64,000 nucleotides of DNA from an uncultured Bacteroidota bacterium (GCA_937928385.1 CALEZD010000079.1:38783-102782), one strand, 5' to 3'; counted from the stretch's first letter, positions 35,268 to 44,497 are shown. Translations and numbers: made by a program. Notes: generated by a model from the letters alone, not told the origin.

Positions 35268-36848
35268 ATGAAACGCAGGGATTTTTTAAAGGTATCACAG
35301 GCGGCAACGCTGGCTTATTTTATAAACGGTACGCCGGTAAGCGCTTATGCGCGCAACCCCTTGTTAGAGCTGTTGGCTAAACAAACTGCAGCTAATGGCC
35401 GCGTATTGGTGATGATACAACTGAACGGTGGTAACGACGGATTGAATACCGTTATTCCGCTTGACCAATACAGCCAGTTGTCTAATGCACGCAGCAACAT
35501 ACTGATACCTCAGAACAAAGTACTGGCCCTGGCAAATACCAACCTCACAGGCCTGCATCCTGCTATGACGGGTATCAGGGATATGTACGACAACGGATTG
35601 GTAAATATTATACAGGGTGTTGGTTACCCTGACCCTAACTTTTCACATTTCAGGGCTACTGATATATGGATGTCCGGCTCAGATGAAAACCAGTATATAA
35701 ATACAGGTTGGCTGGGCCGTCACCTGGATGAAGAATTTCCAGGTTACCCGGCCGGCTTTCCAAATACAAATATGCCAGACCCGTTGGCAATACAAATAGG
35801 CTCGGGCATATCCAACCTGTTGCAGGGCGAAAACGCTAACCTGGGTATGGCAATAGCCAGCCTTAATAGTTTCTATAATATTGTTAATGGTACAGTTGAC
35901 CCTGCGCCTAATACACCCGCGGGTCACGAGCTTACATTTATCAGGTATATAAAACAACAGACAGAAACTTATACCAAAGTAATACAGACTGCAGCAGGCA
36001 TGGCGCAGAATGTATCCACCAAATGGCCTACAACAGGCAACAGGTTGGCCGACCAGCTGAAAATAGTTTCAAGGCTGATAGCGGGAGGATTGAAAACACC
36101 GATATACGTAGTAAGTATCGGCGGTTTTGATACACACTCTCAACAAACGGATAGTACAGATACTACCGTAGGCAACCATGCTAATCTTTTACAGGATATA
36201 TCCGAAGCCGTAGATGCATTTTTTGATGAAGCAAAAATCCATAAATACGAAGACAGGGTAGCGGCCATGACATTCTCAGAATTTGGCCGAAGGATTAAAT
36301 CGAACGCCAGCGGCGGTACAGACCACGGTACCACAGCACCTGTTTTTGTGTTCAGCAAGTATGTCAACCCCGGTATTATAGGTGTAAATCCTCCCCTGCC
36401 GGCAAATGCCGCAGTGGGCGACAACCTGCCGCTGCTCAACGATTACCGTACTATCTATTCAGCAGTGCTGGCCGATTGGTTCCAGATTGATACACAGACG
36501 ATGGATAAAGTACTGATGAAACATTATAAAGTGTTACCGGTGTTTCAGAAAACCAATAACCTGGAAGAAACAACAATATCGGGCAGGGATGAAATACTCG
36601 GACAAAACTATCCCAACCCATTTTCACGCAATACGACTATTACCTTCAGTTCAGACGGAGGAATGGTGGGTATACAGCTGTTTGATGTGAGCGGCCGGTT
36701 GGTGAAAAATATTCTGCCGCCAAAGCAAATGGATAAGGGTAAACACCAGGTTACAATTGAGCGTGGTGATTTGCCGCCGGGTCAATATTTCTACAGACTG
36801 AGCAATGGTAAAAATCAAAGCACTAAACAGCTGACCGTAATGGATTAG
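35268..36848 (+). CDS. DUF1501 protein with Tat-like signal and type A T9SS sorting domain
   Basis: A 526-aa protein. The N-terminus MKRRDFLKVSQAATLAYF has the RRxFLK twin-arginine motif. The middle is the DUF1501 (sulfatase-like fold) domain with MIQLNGGNDGLNTV, IGGFDTHSQQ, SEFGRRIKSN and GTDHGTTAPVFV-like blocks. The last 80 residues (GQNYPNPFSRNTTITF, LFDVSGRLVKNI, LPPGQYFYRL) form the type A T9SS C-terminal sorting domain. It is paired with the DUF1800 gene. The combination suggests Tat export to the periplasm followed by T9SS secretion to the surface. Confidence 0.93.
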   Translation: MKRRDFLKVSQAATLAYFINGTPVSAYARNPLLELLAKQTAANGRVLVMIQLNGGNDGLNTVIPLDQYSQLSNARSNILIPQNKVLALANTNLTGLHPAMTGIRDMYDNGLVNIIQGVGYPDPNFSHFRATDIWMSGSDENQYINTGWLGRHLDEEFPGYPAGFPNTNMPDPLAIQIGSGISNLLQGENANLGMAIASLNSFYNIVNGTVDPAPNTPAGHELTFIRYIKQQTETYTKVIQTAAGMAQNVSTKWPTTGNRLADQLKIVSRLIAGGLKTPIYVVSIGGFDTHSQQTDSTDTTVGNHANLLQDISEAVDAFFDEAKIHKYEDRVAAMTFSEFGRRIKSNASGGTDHGTTAPVFVFSKYVNPGIIGVNPPLPANAAVGDNLPLLNDYRTIYSAVLADWFQIDTQTMDKVLMKHYKVLPVFQKTNNLEETTISGRDEILGQNYPNPFSRNTTITFSSDGGMVGIQLFDVSGRLVKNILPPKQMDKGKHQVTIERGDLPPGQYFYRLSNGKNQSTKQLTVMD

Positions 36849-36849
36849 G

Positions 36850-37242
36850 CTACCACTCTTTTCGTCTCATTTGTTTTTTCAGAGATTCGCGGCGCTTGGT
36901 TTCCAGGCGCCGTTCTTTTATGGCCGAAGGTAATTTGGTGGGTTTACGTTTTTTAGGCCGTATCAGCGCTTTCTCCACCAGTTGCATCATTTTCTTCAGG
37001 GCTATCTCCTTGTTCTCCAGCTGCGAGCGTGTTTCGCTCGACTTCACAATCAGGTAGCAGTCTTTGTTGATGCGGTTCATCAGCTTGCTGATGATGAGTA
37101 TTTTTTCTTCAGGCGTGAAGAATTGAGATTCATCCACACACCACCATGCTTCCGCAGCCGTTTCTACTTTGTTTACGTTTTGTCCGCCTTTACCCCCGCT
37201 GCGCGATGTGGTAAAGCTTACTTCCGAACTGAAATCTTTCAT
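36850..37242 (-). CDS. arfB: Alternative ribosome-rescue factor ArfB (peptidyl-tRNA hydrolase)
   Basis: A 130-aa protein with the GGQ motif in RSGGKGGQNVNKVET (residues 14-28) and a basic C-terminal tail (RPKKRKPTKLPSAIKERR, then KKQMRRK) that enters the mRNA channel of stalled ribosomes. It releases peptides from nonstop ribosomes. Convergent with the DUF1501 gene, with stops 1 nt apart. Confidence 0.95.
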   Translation of the reverse strand: MKDFSSEVSFTTSRSGGKGGQNVNKVETAAEAWWCVDESQFFTPEEKILIISKLMNRINKDCYLIVKSSETRSQLENKEIALKKMMQLVEKALIRPKKRKPTKLPSAIKERRLETKRRESLKKQMRRKEW

Positions 37243-37298
37243 CTTCCTCTATTCAGGTTTTCTTTCCCTGCGCAAATACTATACCAATAATTACTGCC

Positions 37299-37823
37299 TT
37301 ATAAATCCTTTTGCAATTTTTTCCTGTCTGCTTCTATGTAATTAATAACCCTGTAGCGGTAGCCCAACAGCAGCAGTGCTACTATAACTTTACACAATGA
37401 TAATATTAACGGTTGTGTGGTCACATCGTTCTGCCCGTTTGTCACTATCTTTTCCCTATACATTGAGTACAGCAATCTGAGCAGGTTGGGTAATTCATTT
37501 ATAAGGATATAACCACCCAACACGATGATGGCAATATTAAGTACTACTGAGCGATGTACTTTTAGCGGTATTTCGTCATCCATGCCATTAGCCAGGTTCA
37601 ATTTATCAATAACATATTTTGTTTTGAAGAGCAATAATCGAATTAAAATACCGTACACCACAATACTTAGCAAATACGGAGAAACTGATGAAAGGCCATA
37701 TTCAATATCTATTGAGGCCATCAGGAGGGTTTGTACGGTATAGACTACAAGTACAATAATATCTTTTACGAGTATCAGTCCGAATACTTTCAGAATGATG
37801 TTAAAAAGGGCTCTGGTGTTCAT
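37299..37823 (-). CDS. Integral membrane protein of unknown function
   Basis: A 174-aa protein with four hydrophobic segments (about residues 10-35, 45-65, 90-108 and 138-155) and a basic tail RYRVINYIEADRKKLQKDL. The topology resembles DUF2975-type proteins, but I cannot confirm the family. It starts 82 nt from the stop of the AAA+ ATPase gene on the same strand. No assigned role. Confidence 0.7.
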   Translation of the reverse strand: MNTRALFNIILKVFGLILVKDIIVLVVYTVQTLLMASIDIEYGLSSVSPYLLSIVVYGILIRLLLFKTKYVIDKLNLANGMDDEIPLKVHRSVVLNIAIIVLGGYILINELPNLLRLLYSMYREKIVTNGQNDVTTQPLILSLCKVIVALLLLGYRYRVINYIEADRKKLQKDL

Positions 37824-37904
37824 ATAATGTTAGTTGAGTGTACAGGTGCAATATATGAAAAAATTAATATTCTTCCCCGCCCTAGTTATCATCAGTTTCT
37901 TATA

Positions 37905-39425
37905 CTAATACTCCTCGCTGTCTTCTTCATTGCCGAAACTCATATTGAGCATACCGCCCAGTATATCGCTGAAATTATAGCTGCCCGCTTCCACGCCTTT
38001 CTTGCTGATTAGGGAGTATTCTGCCAGCCCGTGCAGCAGGAATTCCATCAGCAGCGCGGCTTGCACCTCGTCGGCCTTGGGGTAATATTGTTTCACCACA
38101 CTGTGTAGCCCATCTACTTTGTACAGGTTGTTGCGGTACTGCTCTTCATCAGCATCTACGGGTATTAATAAATTATTACCATTGCCAAACCAGTCTATCA
38201 CCGGCTGGTAAGGATTGTTGGTTCCTTTTTGCCCTTCAGTTTTTCGCGCACCTTTTTTAAACGATTGCGGGTCGGGGAAGTATTGCACAAACAAACTCCT
38301 GATGGCTTTGCCAAGCAGGCTATGGGCTACATTGGCAGGGCCTTCCTGTTCCCCTTCATATACCAATTCTATCTTCCCGGTGATGGCGGGTATCACGCCC
38401 ATAAAGTCGGATATCCTTACCTGGGTATGTTCGCTACCGTGTAGCAATGTCCTGCGTTCTGCAGTACTCACTAAATTTTCGTAGGCAGAAATGGTGAGCC
38501 TGGCCGATACACCACTCTTCTGATCTACATATTCGCTCTTGCGGGCTTCCATAGCTATCTGTTCCACCAATAGTTTGCACATATCGGGTACGGCTACTTT
38601 GGCCTGTTGGTCTTCAGTTATATATGCTTCCTGTTCTGTTATAGCTTTGGATACCTCTATCGTTTTAGGGTAGTGGGTTACTATCTGGCTTTCTATGCGG
38701 TCTTTCAATGGGGTAACGATGCTGCCCCTGTTGGTATAGTCTTCGGGGTTGGCGGTAAATACGAACAATATATCCAGCGGCAACCGCAGTTTAAAACCCC
38801 TTATCTGTATATCACCCTCCTGCAGTATGTTGAAGAGTGATACCTGTATCCTCGCCTGAAGGTCGGGCAGCTCGTTGATGACGAAGATGCCCCTGTGCGA
38901 CCGGGGTATAATACCGAAATGCAAAACCTGTTCGTCCGCAAAACTCAGCCTCAGGTTAGCCGCCTTTATGGGGTCTATATCACCAATCAAATCGGCTACT
39001 GATACATCGGGCGTAGCCAGTTTTTCACCATATCGCTGGCTGCGGTGCAGCCAGTCAATAGGCGTATCATCGCCTTTGCTTTCTACCAGCAGGCGGGCGT
39101 ACAAAGATATGGGTGCGAAAGGGCTGTCGTTGATATCGCTGCCTGACACATAAGGTATCCACTCGTCCAGCAGGTTTACCATTTCGCGCGCCATGCGTGT
39201 CTTGGCTTGTCCGCGCAAGCCCAGGAACAATATATTGTGCTGAGAGAGCAAGGCCCTTTCTACATCGGGTATTACAGTCTCCTCATAACCCAATACTGTT
39301 TTAAAAGTCTGCTGTTTCCCCTTTAGTGCGGTAACCAGGTTATCCCTTACTTCTTGTTTTACAGTTTTAGGTACATAACCTGCACGTTTCAGTTCTCCCA
39401 ATGTCTTAATAGCCGGATGCTCCAT
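37905..39425 (-). CDS. Magnesium chelatase subunit I-like AAA+ ATPase
   Basis: A 506-aa AAA+ protein of the MoxR/ChlI group. Walker A region is modified: LFLGLRGQAKTRMAREMV (about residue 66), Walker B-type RGIFVINELPDL (about 178) and sensor-like VFTANPEDYTNRGSI (about 222). The usual partner is a von Willebrand A protein; none is adjacent, although a Bat-like VWA operon without a MoxR gene lies at 51-54 kb. Magnesium-porphyrin chemistry is unlikely; a chaperone-like or remodelling role is more probable. Confidence 0.8.
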   Translation of the reverse strand: MEHPAIKTLGELKRAGYVPKTVKQEVRDNLVTALKGKQQTFKTVLGYEETVIPDVERALLSQHNILFLGLRGQAKTRMAREMVNLLDEWIPYVSGSDINDSPFAPISLYARLLVESKGDDTPIDWLHRSQRYGEKLATPDVSVADLIGDIDPIKAANLRLSFADEQVLHFGIIPRSHRGIFVINELPDLQARIQVSLFNILQEGDIQIRGFKLRLPLDILFVFTANPEDYTNRGSIVTPLKDRIESQIVTHYPKTIEVSKAITEQEAYITEDQQAKVAVPDMCKLLVEQIAMEARKSEYVDQKSGVSARLTISAYENLVSTAERRTLLHGSEHTQVRISDFMGVIPAITGKIELVYEGEQEGPANVAHSLLGKAIRSLFVQYFPDPQSFKKGARKTEGQKGTNNPYQPVIDWFGNGNNLLIPVDADEEQYRNNLYKVDGLHSVVKQYYPKADEVQAALLMEFLLHGLAEYSLISKKGVEAGSYNFSDILGGMLNMSFGNEEDSEEY

Positions 39426-39461
39426 AATTCTTATTGTACGATAAAGTTAATGGATTGATGC

Positions 39462-39476
39462 TAAGCACCGTGCTTA
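39462..39476. promoter_or_regulatory. 15-bp palindrome between divergent genes
   Basis: TAAGCAC-C-GTGCTTA is a perfect 7-bp dyad around one base, 36 nt upstream of the ATPase start and 72 nt upstream of the metallopeptidase start. Its place in a divergent promoter region suggests an operator. Confidence 0.5.
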
Positions 39477-39547
39477 CACTTGGCAATAGGCCTATAAATA
39501 AATACTTACAGGTGTATGCGGGTAAGTCAATTTTCTTATTTTAGTAT

Positions 39548-40501
39548 ATGATTTCGACACTAAAATCCATGCCCGCTTTCTTAGTATTACTTTTTTATTC
39601 TGTTAATACCTTCGGTGCTTCTCATTATTTCAAGTTCCTGAATGTTACGGTGCAGGTAGCAGATAGTGCAGATGCCGCCCGTTTTATTACACAGAAAGAT
39701 GACTACACCTCATCATTTTCTACGTTTGATATGCAGGGCAGGTTTCGTGATAATGAAAACCATACAGAAGCTGAATACCTGGCCATGGCTGGTAAACAAA
39801 TGCGCACCTGGACGCCCGCTGAAGAGGAAAAAATAAAAAATGCTTTTGAAGAAATAGCCACCGCCTTACACGAAGGAAAAATGAATATACAACTACCTGA
39901 TACGGTGTTGTTCATCAAATCTACCTGTATAGAGGAATTTGGTGCAGGTGGCTACACACGCAAAAATGCCATCATCCTCAATAAAGAAGAAGGGGTAAGT
40001 ACATCCCTGGTAGCACACGAATTATTTCATGTACTAAGCAGGCACAATCCTGCGCTGAGGGACAGGCTATATGAGAACATAGGTTTCAAACCCTGCAACC
40101 TTATAGATGTAAGTAAAGCCATGAACGGGCTGAACATCACCAACCCCGATTGCCCGGTTATCAGCCATTATGTGACTGTAGATGGGGAAGATATGGTGCT
40201 GGTATTGCACAGCAAGAAACCTTACGATGGCGGTGGTGTGTTTGAGGGGGATTATATTGATATAAGCCTGCTGGTGGTAGCGGGCGATGATAAGAATAAA
40301 AAGCCTTTAGTGAAAGATGGCAAAGCTGTTACATACAAGCTGGATGAAAAACTTCAGCTATTCAGCATCATTGGTTCTAATACGCCCTATGTACTGCATC
40401 CGGAAGAAGTTTGCGCGGAACACTTTTCAGCATTGGTAACAAGTCAAAAAGTGAATGAACCCGAATACCTGGAAAAGATGAAAGCTGATATGGCAGAGTA
40501 G
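39548..40501 (+). CDS. Putative secreted zinc metallopeptidase (HExxH)
   Basis: A 317-aa protein with a signal peptide (about residues 1-23) and the zincin motif AHELFHVLSRHNPALRD (about residue 156), that is HELFH, with downstream NPALRDRLYENIGF as a possible third-ligand helix. No family name is recognised. It is convergent with the next gene, stops 3 nt apart, and divergent from the AAA+ ATPase gene. Peptidase activity is inferred from the motif alone. Confidence 0.65.
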   Translation: MISTLKSMPAFLVLLFYSVNTFGASHYFKFLNVTVQVADSADAARFITQKDDYTSSFSTFDMQGRFRDNENHTEAEYLAMAGKQMRTWTPAEEEKIKNAFEEIATALHEGKMNIQLPDTVLFIKSTCIEEFGAGGYTRKNAIILNKEEGVSTSLVAHELFHVLSRHNPALRDRLYENIGFKPCNLIDVSKAMNGLNITNPDCPVISHYVTVDGEDMVLVLHSKKPYDGGGVFEGDYIDISLLVVAGDDKNKKPLVKDGKAVTYKLDEKLQLFSIIGSNTPYVLHPEEVCAEHFSALVTSQKVNEPEYLEKMKADMAE

Positions 40502-40504
40502 GAC

Positions 40505-41611
40505 TTATTGCCAGCGCGTTTCTTCGTAAGTCTTATCCAGTTTGAAGAGTTTGCGGTCGCGCAATTCTTCTTTCTCTTTCAGGTAAGCTTCGTATTCTGT
40601 TTTATCCCTTACCGATGTCCATGTACCGGTAAAAGTATTGCCTTGCAGTTTCAGTTCCATTACGCCCAGTTCCTCTTCCGTCAATACAAAGGTGCCGTCC
40701 GGCTTGCGTTCTACCTCCAGTAAGATGTATTCGTCCAGGTCGCCGAATTTATACATGGCTTCATAAGAGCAGATACCTTCCGGGCAGGTTCCTTTTATAA
40801 AGCGCATGTACAACTCTACTTCCACCTGTTTGTCAAAGTAACCGGTATAGAGTTTTCTTTCGGCAATATCTTTATACATAGGGGCAGCCTCTGCTTCTTC
40901 ATCTTCGTCATCCACCTCGGCACCTGCATACAGCTTACTTTTCCTGATGCTGTCCCTGGCGGCCAGCACACTGTCCAGCACGCCGCGCTGCTTATATATC
41001 ATCAGCTTCTTCAATTCTTTTTCTTCTATCGCCAGCGATTCTTCGTATTCCGCCTCGTTGCTGGCTTCCAGTATGTTCAGCACAGCGCCCCCATACCATT
41101 TGCCATCCATCATATATATATCCTTCAACGCTATACCATATCGTTTGCGTGTCAACATATCCCTGATGTAGATAAAGCCCTGCATACGTATGGGCGCTAT
41201 CAGCTCAAAGCCTATCAGCTCGTACGGCAGTCTTTGTTTGTCCAGTTCGTATTTTGCTATCAGTATATCCCCCCAGTGAACGCCTGAGTCAGCAGCTTTC
41301 TTCCGCACAAAATTCATGCGGTCTATTATCGCGGGATTGTATTCGGGGTCGAACTGCTGTAAATGCCGCATGTTGACACGTATCCTGTTGATGCGCTCTA
41401 TCTGGAAGGAATCGCGCGGCTGGTAGGTAGCCGCCATGTCGCTCATCATCTTGAAAGTAGGGAACAGGGCTGCATAAGATGAGTCGTCGCCAGCGCGCAG
41501 AATATCCACTATTTTATATACCAGTTCTTTTTCTGAATCTGCTTGCGCATATGCAGGAGCAGTTGCCTGGAAACAGGCAATGAATAATATGAACGGGTAC
41601 AATAACTTCAT
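40505..41611 (-). CDS. Secreted protein of unknown function
   Basis: A 368-aa protein with a Sec signal peptide (about residues 1-22, cut near AYAQA). The body has alternating charged segments and an acidic stretch (GAEVDDEDEEAEAAP, about residues 228-242), with two Cys near GTCPEGICS. No family recognised. It starts 47 nt before the stop of the ArsC-like gene on the same strand and may be co-transcribed after it. Confidence 0.65.
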   Translation of the reverse strand: MKLLYPFILFIACFQATAPAYAQADSEKELVYKIVDILRAGDDSSYAALFPTFKMMSDMAATYQPRDSFQIERINRIRVNMRHLQQFDPEYNPAIIDRMNFVRKKAADSGVHWGDILIAKYELDKQRLPYELIGFELIAPIRMQGFIYIRDMLTRKRYGIALKDIYMMDGKWYGGAVLNILEASNEAEYEESLAIEEKELKKLMIYKQRGVLDSVLAARDSIRKSKLYAGAEVDDEDEEAEAAPMYKDIAERKLYTGYFDKQVEVELYMRFIKGTCPEGICSYEAMYKFGDLDEYILLEVERKPDGTFVLTEEELGVMELKLQGNTFTGTWTSVRDKTEYEAYLKEKEELRDRKLFKLDKTYEETRWQ

Positions 41612-41657
41612 TACTACTTTTAAATATAGTAAATCTTACACTAAACAGGAATACAGG

Positions 41658-42020
41658 TTATGCATCCACCAGTTGCAGAACTGCCTCGGGCGGGCGGCCC
41701 ATAATAGCTTTATCGCCCCTGATGAGTATGGGGCGGTTGATGAGTATCGGGTTTTCGGAGAGTATTTTCAGCCATTGCTTTTTAGTCAGTTTCTTGCCTT
41801 CGTACTCTTCTTTGTACAGTGGCTCTTTCGTCCTGATGAGGCTCTTCACCCTTGTCCCCATTTTCTTCAGCAGTTCATCCAGTTCTGCGGGTGTGGGCGG
41901 GTCTTCCAGGTACAGGCGCAGTTGAGGTTTTACGCCATGTTGTTTCAGCATCTTCAATGTTTCCAGGCTGGTGGCGCAGTTGGGCTTATGGTACATGATG
42001 TATTCTGTATCAGTCCCCAT
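41658..42020 (-). CDS. ArsC/YffB/Spx family thioredoxin-fold protein
   Basis: A 120-aa ArsC-like protein with the active-site region IMYHKPNCATSLETL (Cys14, no second Cys) and the C-terminal PILIRGDKAIMGRPPEAVL with its PI cis-proline and the conserved Arg residues of the arsenate reductase family. It may reduce arsenate with glutathione- or thiol-dependent partners, but YffB-like relatives have unknown tasks. It starts 2 nt after the ScoB stop. Confidence 0.8.
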   Translation of the reverse strand: MGTDTEYIMYHKPNCATSLETLKMLKQHGVKPQLRLYLEDPPTPAELDELLKKMGTRVKSLIRTKEPLYKEEYEGKKLTKKQWLKILSENPILINRPILIRGDKAIMGRPPEAVLQLVDA

Positions 42021-42022
42021 CC

Positions 42023-42679
42023 TTAGAAAGTCATTTCTTTTACATCGTCAGCAATAGCCAGCCTGCCTGCTGTTTTAGCTTTTATCTCTTCTATGGTTAC
42101 CCCCGGTGCGTACTCTATACAGCGGAAACCGTCTTCTGTCACATCAAACACGCCCAGGTCGCTCACCACTTTGGTAATGCAGCGCACGCCAGTGAGCGGC
42201 AGGGTACACTCCGGCAGCAGTTTGCTTTCGCCTGCCTTGTTGGTATGCTGCATGGCTACTATTATGTTTTTAGCCGCAGCCACCAGGTCCATAGCGCCGC
42301 CCATGCCTTTCACCATTTTGCCGGGTATCTTCCAGTTAGCTATATCGCCATTGTCAGCCACCTCCATTGCGCCCAGTACGGTTAGGTCTACCTTGCCGGC
42401 GCGTATCATGCCAAAGCTCATGGCACTGTCGAAGAATGCCGAACCCGGTACAGTAGTAATGGTTTGCTTGCCTGCGTTGATCAGGTCCGGGTCTTCCTCA
42501 CCTTCAAACGGGAAGGGCCCCATGCCCAGCAATCCGTTTTCGCTTTGCAATACTACGTTTACCCCTTCGGGTATATAGTTGGCAACCAGCGTAGGTATGC
42601 CTATGCCCAGGTTCACGTAATACCCGTCTTTCAGTTCGCGGGCTATCCTTTGTGCTATTTGTTCTTTATTCAGTGCCAT
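42023..42679 (-). CDS. scoB: 3-oxoacid CoA-transferase subunit B
   Basis: A 218-aa subunit with the catalytic-Glu block LQSENGLLGMGPFP (Glu about residue 47) and GKVDLTVLGAMEVADNGD. It moves CoA from succinyl-CoA to an acetoacetate-type acid together with subunit A. Subunit A is encoded upstream on the same strand, but 469 nt away because a four-helix-bundle gene sits between them. The gene order A then B is otherwise normal. Confidence 0.93.
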   Translation of the reverse strand: MALNKEQIAQRIARELKDGYYVNLGIGIPTLVANYIPEGVNVVLQSENGLLGMGPFPFEGEEDPDLINAGKQTITTVPGSAFFDSAMSFGMIRAGKVDLTVLGAMEVADNGDIANWKIPGKMVKGMGGAMDLVAAAKNIIVAMQHTNKAGESKLLPECTLPLTGVRCITKVVSDLGVFDVTEDGFRCIEYAPGVTIEEIKAKTAGRLAIADDVKEMTF

Positions 42680-42690
42680 AGTATTTCTTA

Positions 42691-42727
42691 AAATGCGGCA
42701 ATGCGATAATACGATAATGCGGCAATT
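42691..42727 (+). repeat. Left inverted repeat flanking the four-helix-bundle gene
   Basis: Built from AATGCGGYAATRCGATAAT-type units (AATGCGGCAATGCGATAAT, then ACGATAATGCGGCAATTT). The inverse of this pattern is found at 43113-43150 on the other side of the gene. Confidence 0.8.
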
Positions 42728-42731
42728 TATG

Positions 42732-43088
42732 TTAAGAATTTATTTTAGTGTTTCTAAGAATTGCATTGAGCAGTTTCATTATCTCTCCAAGTTTATCATT
42801 AAGGGCTTTATCAAATTTGTAATCATCACTTTGCTCACAGAGATACAACCAGTACCATGTTTCATGCGTCTCTTTATCTGCAATTTTCAGTTTATGAATA
42901 AAATCAGGTTTGCTCTCAGCACTTTGCGCTTCCATGATATTCGCTCCAATTGACGTGCCGCTGCGTAATACCTGCCTCGCAATAACATACTTTTTCTCAC
43001 TTTCTAACACATTAACATACTTAATTATCATTAAAGAGAATTCGATAGAGTGTTTTACTATCGGATTATTTGCATAATTGGTTCTCAT
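42732..43088 (-). CDS. Four-helix-bundle (S23) protein in an inserted cassette
   Basis: A 118-aa protein of the TIGR02436 / 23S rRNA-intervening-sequence family: VLRSGTSIGANIMEAQSAES (about residues 41-60) and ADKETHETWYWLYLCEQ. It was named from inserts in rRNA genes; the role is unknown. Here it lies between the two subunits of a CoA-transferase, oriented with them, with inverted repeats right at both ends. That position and the repeats suggest a mobile or formerly mobile gene cassette. Confidence 0.88.
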   Translation of the reverse strand: MRTNYANNPIVKHSIEFSLMIIKYVNVLESEKKYVIARQVLRSGTSIGANIMEAQSAESKPDFIHKLKIADKETHETWYWLYLCEQSDDYKFDKALNDKLGEIMKLLNAILRNTKINS

Positions 43089-43112
43089 ATAATAATTGTT
43101 TGTATCAAAAGC

Positions 43113-43150
43113 CTATTATCGCATTACCGCATTATCGTATTACCGCATTA
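43113..43150 (+). repeat. Right inverted repeat flanking the four-helix-bundle gene
   Basis: TTATCGCATTACCGCATTAT followed by CGTATTACCGCATTA, the inverse of the left unit. Its last TTA (43148-43150) is the stop codon of the ScoA gene on the minus strand, so the insertion reaches exactly the end of that gene. Confidence 0.8.
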
Positions 43151-43846
43151 ACGACTGGTTCTTACTGTTCGTTGTTCGATTCTCTTTTCATAGTTACTTC
43201 CCTGGAATATTCTATGCACATATATACCGGGGGTATGGATGTAGTTAGGGTCCAGTTCGCCGGGCTCTACCAGTTCCTCTACCTCGGCAATGGTTATTTT
43301 ACCCGCCATCGCCATCATGGGGTTGAAGTTGCGGGCGGTGTCTTTATATATCAGGTTACCCAGCCTGTCCCCTTTCCATGCCTTCACTATCGCAAAGTCA
43401 GCGTCAAATGCTTCTTCCAGCAGGTATTCTTTACCGTTGAAGGTGCGCACCTCTTTGCCATCGGCCACCTCGGTGCCCACGCCCGCCAGCAGGTACACGG
43501 CAGGCATACCATAACCCGCAGCCATGCAGCGTGTAGCCAGCGTACCCTGTGGTACCAGGTCCACCTCCAGCTCTCCGCTCAGCAGCTGGCGCTCAAATTC
43601 CGCGTTCTCGCCCACGTAAGATGATATCATTTTCTTCACCTGCTTTTGTTGCAGCATCAGCCCTATGCCGAAGTCGTCCACACCCGCGTTGTTGGATATG
43701 CAGGTCAGGTTGTTTACCCCTTTGCGCACCAGGGCTGCAATACAGTTTTCCGGTATGCCGCACAGGCCGAAACCGCCGAGCATCAGCGTCATGCCCGACT
43801 CTATATCTTTTATAGCCTCATCCGCATTGGCAACTACTTTGTTCAT
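43148..43846 (-). CDS. scoA: 3-oxoacid CoA-transferase subunit A
   Basis: A 232-aa subunit with [16 protein letters not shown] (about residues 24-39), [13 protein letters not shown] and [19 protein letters not shown], all signature blocks of the A subunit. It works with ScoB in ketone-body or acetoacetate use. The stop lies at the edge of the repeat that precedes the four-helix-bundle gene, so its C-terminus (RTVRTSR) may have been altered by the insertion. Confidence 0.93.
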   Translation of the reverse strand: MNKVVANADEAIKDIESGMTLMLGGFGLCGIPENCIAALVRKGVNNLTCISNNAGVDDFGIGLMLQQKQVKKMISSYVGENAEFERQLLSGELEVDLVPQGTLATRCMAAGYGMPAVYLLAGVGTEVADGKEVRTFNGKEYLLEEAFDADFAIVKAWKGDRLGNLIYKDTARNFNPMMAMAGKITIAEVEELVEPGELDPNYIHTPGIYVHRIFQGSNYEKRIEQRTVRTSR

Positions 43847-44038
43847 CTGTCAGAAAATTTGCGCTAAAATAGGCAATAGTTCACAGTTTGTGTGAGGGTC
43901 AATCAATGGTTTATATTAGGATGAGATAGATTTGACAACCTTTCCCTGAAGCAGGGTTGTAAAATCCGGATTCATTATCTTCATGCATGCCCAGGCTGAA
44001 CACGCGGTACACGATTTGTTAAGTATAAGATTCTGATA

Positions 44039-44497
44039 ATGGTAACAATAACATTAGAAACACGAATCAATGCTCCTGCCGGTGTATGTTTCGATTTATC
44101 AAGGAACATAGATATGCACACCGTATCTATGAAAAAGTCGAAAGAAAAAGCAGTGGCAGGTGTTACATCCGGGTTAATAGAAGCAGGCCAGTTTGTAACA
44201 TGGCGGGCTACACATTTCTTTATTCCGATGTACATGACCGTTAAAATAGTGGAAATGCAATTCCCCCATTATTTTATTGATATCATGATTAAAGGGCCTT
44301 TTAAATCCCTTTGGCATAAGCATGAGTTTTTGCAAAACGATGGCTATACGATGATGAAAGACGAATTTATCATTGAGGCACCATTGGGCATATTAGGTAA
44401 AATAGCAGAAATGATATTTCTGAAATCTTATATGAAAAACCTGCTTACAAAGCGTAATGAGGCATTGAAAAATGCAGCTGAAGCATCAGACGGATAG
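44039..44497 (+). CDS. SRPBCC (START-like) ligand-binding protein
   Basis: A 152-aa protein beginning ITLETRINAPAGVCFDLSRN, a typical SRPBCC entry strand and helix, then GQFVTWRATHFFIPMYMTVKI and a C-terminal helix ending the cavity fold. The family includes cyclase/dehydrase and polyketide-related lipid binders. Substrate unknown. Start at ATG 44039. It stands in its own transcription unit. Confidence 0.75.
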   Translation: MVTITLETRINAPAGVCFDLSRNIDMHTVSMKKSKEKAVAGVTSGLIEAGQFVTWRATHFFIPMYMTVKIVEMQFPHYFIDIMIKGPFKSLWHKHEFLQNDGYTMMKDEFIIEAPLGILGKIAEMIFLKSYMKNLLTKRNEALKNAAEASDG

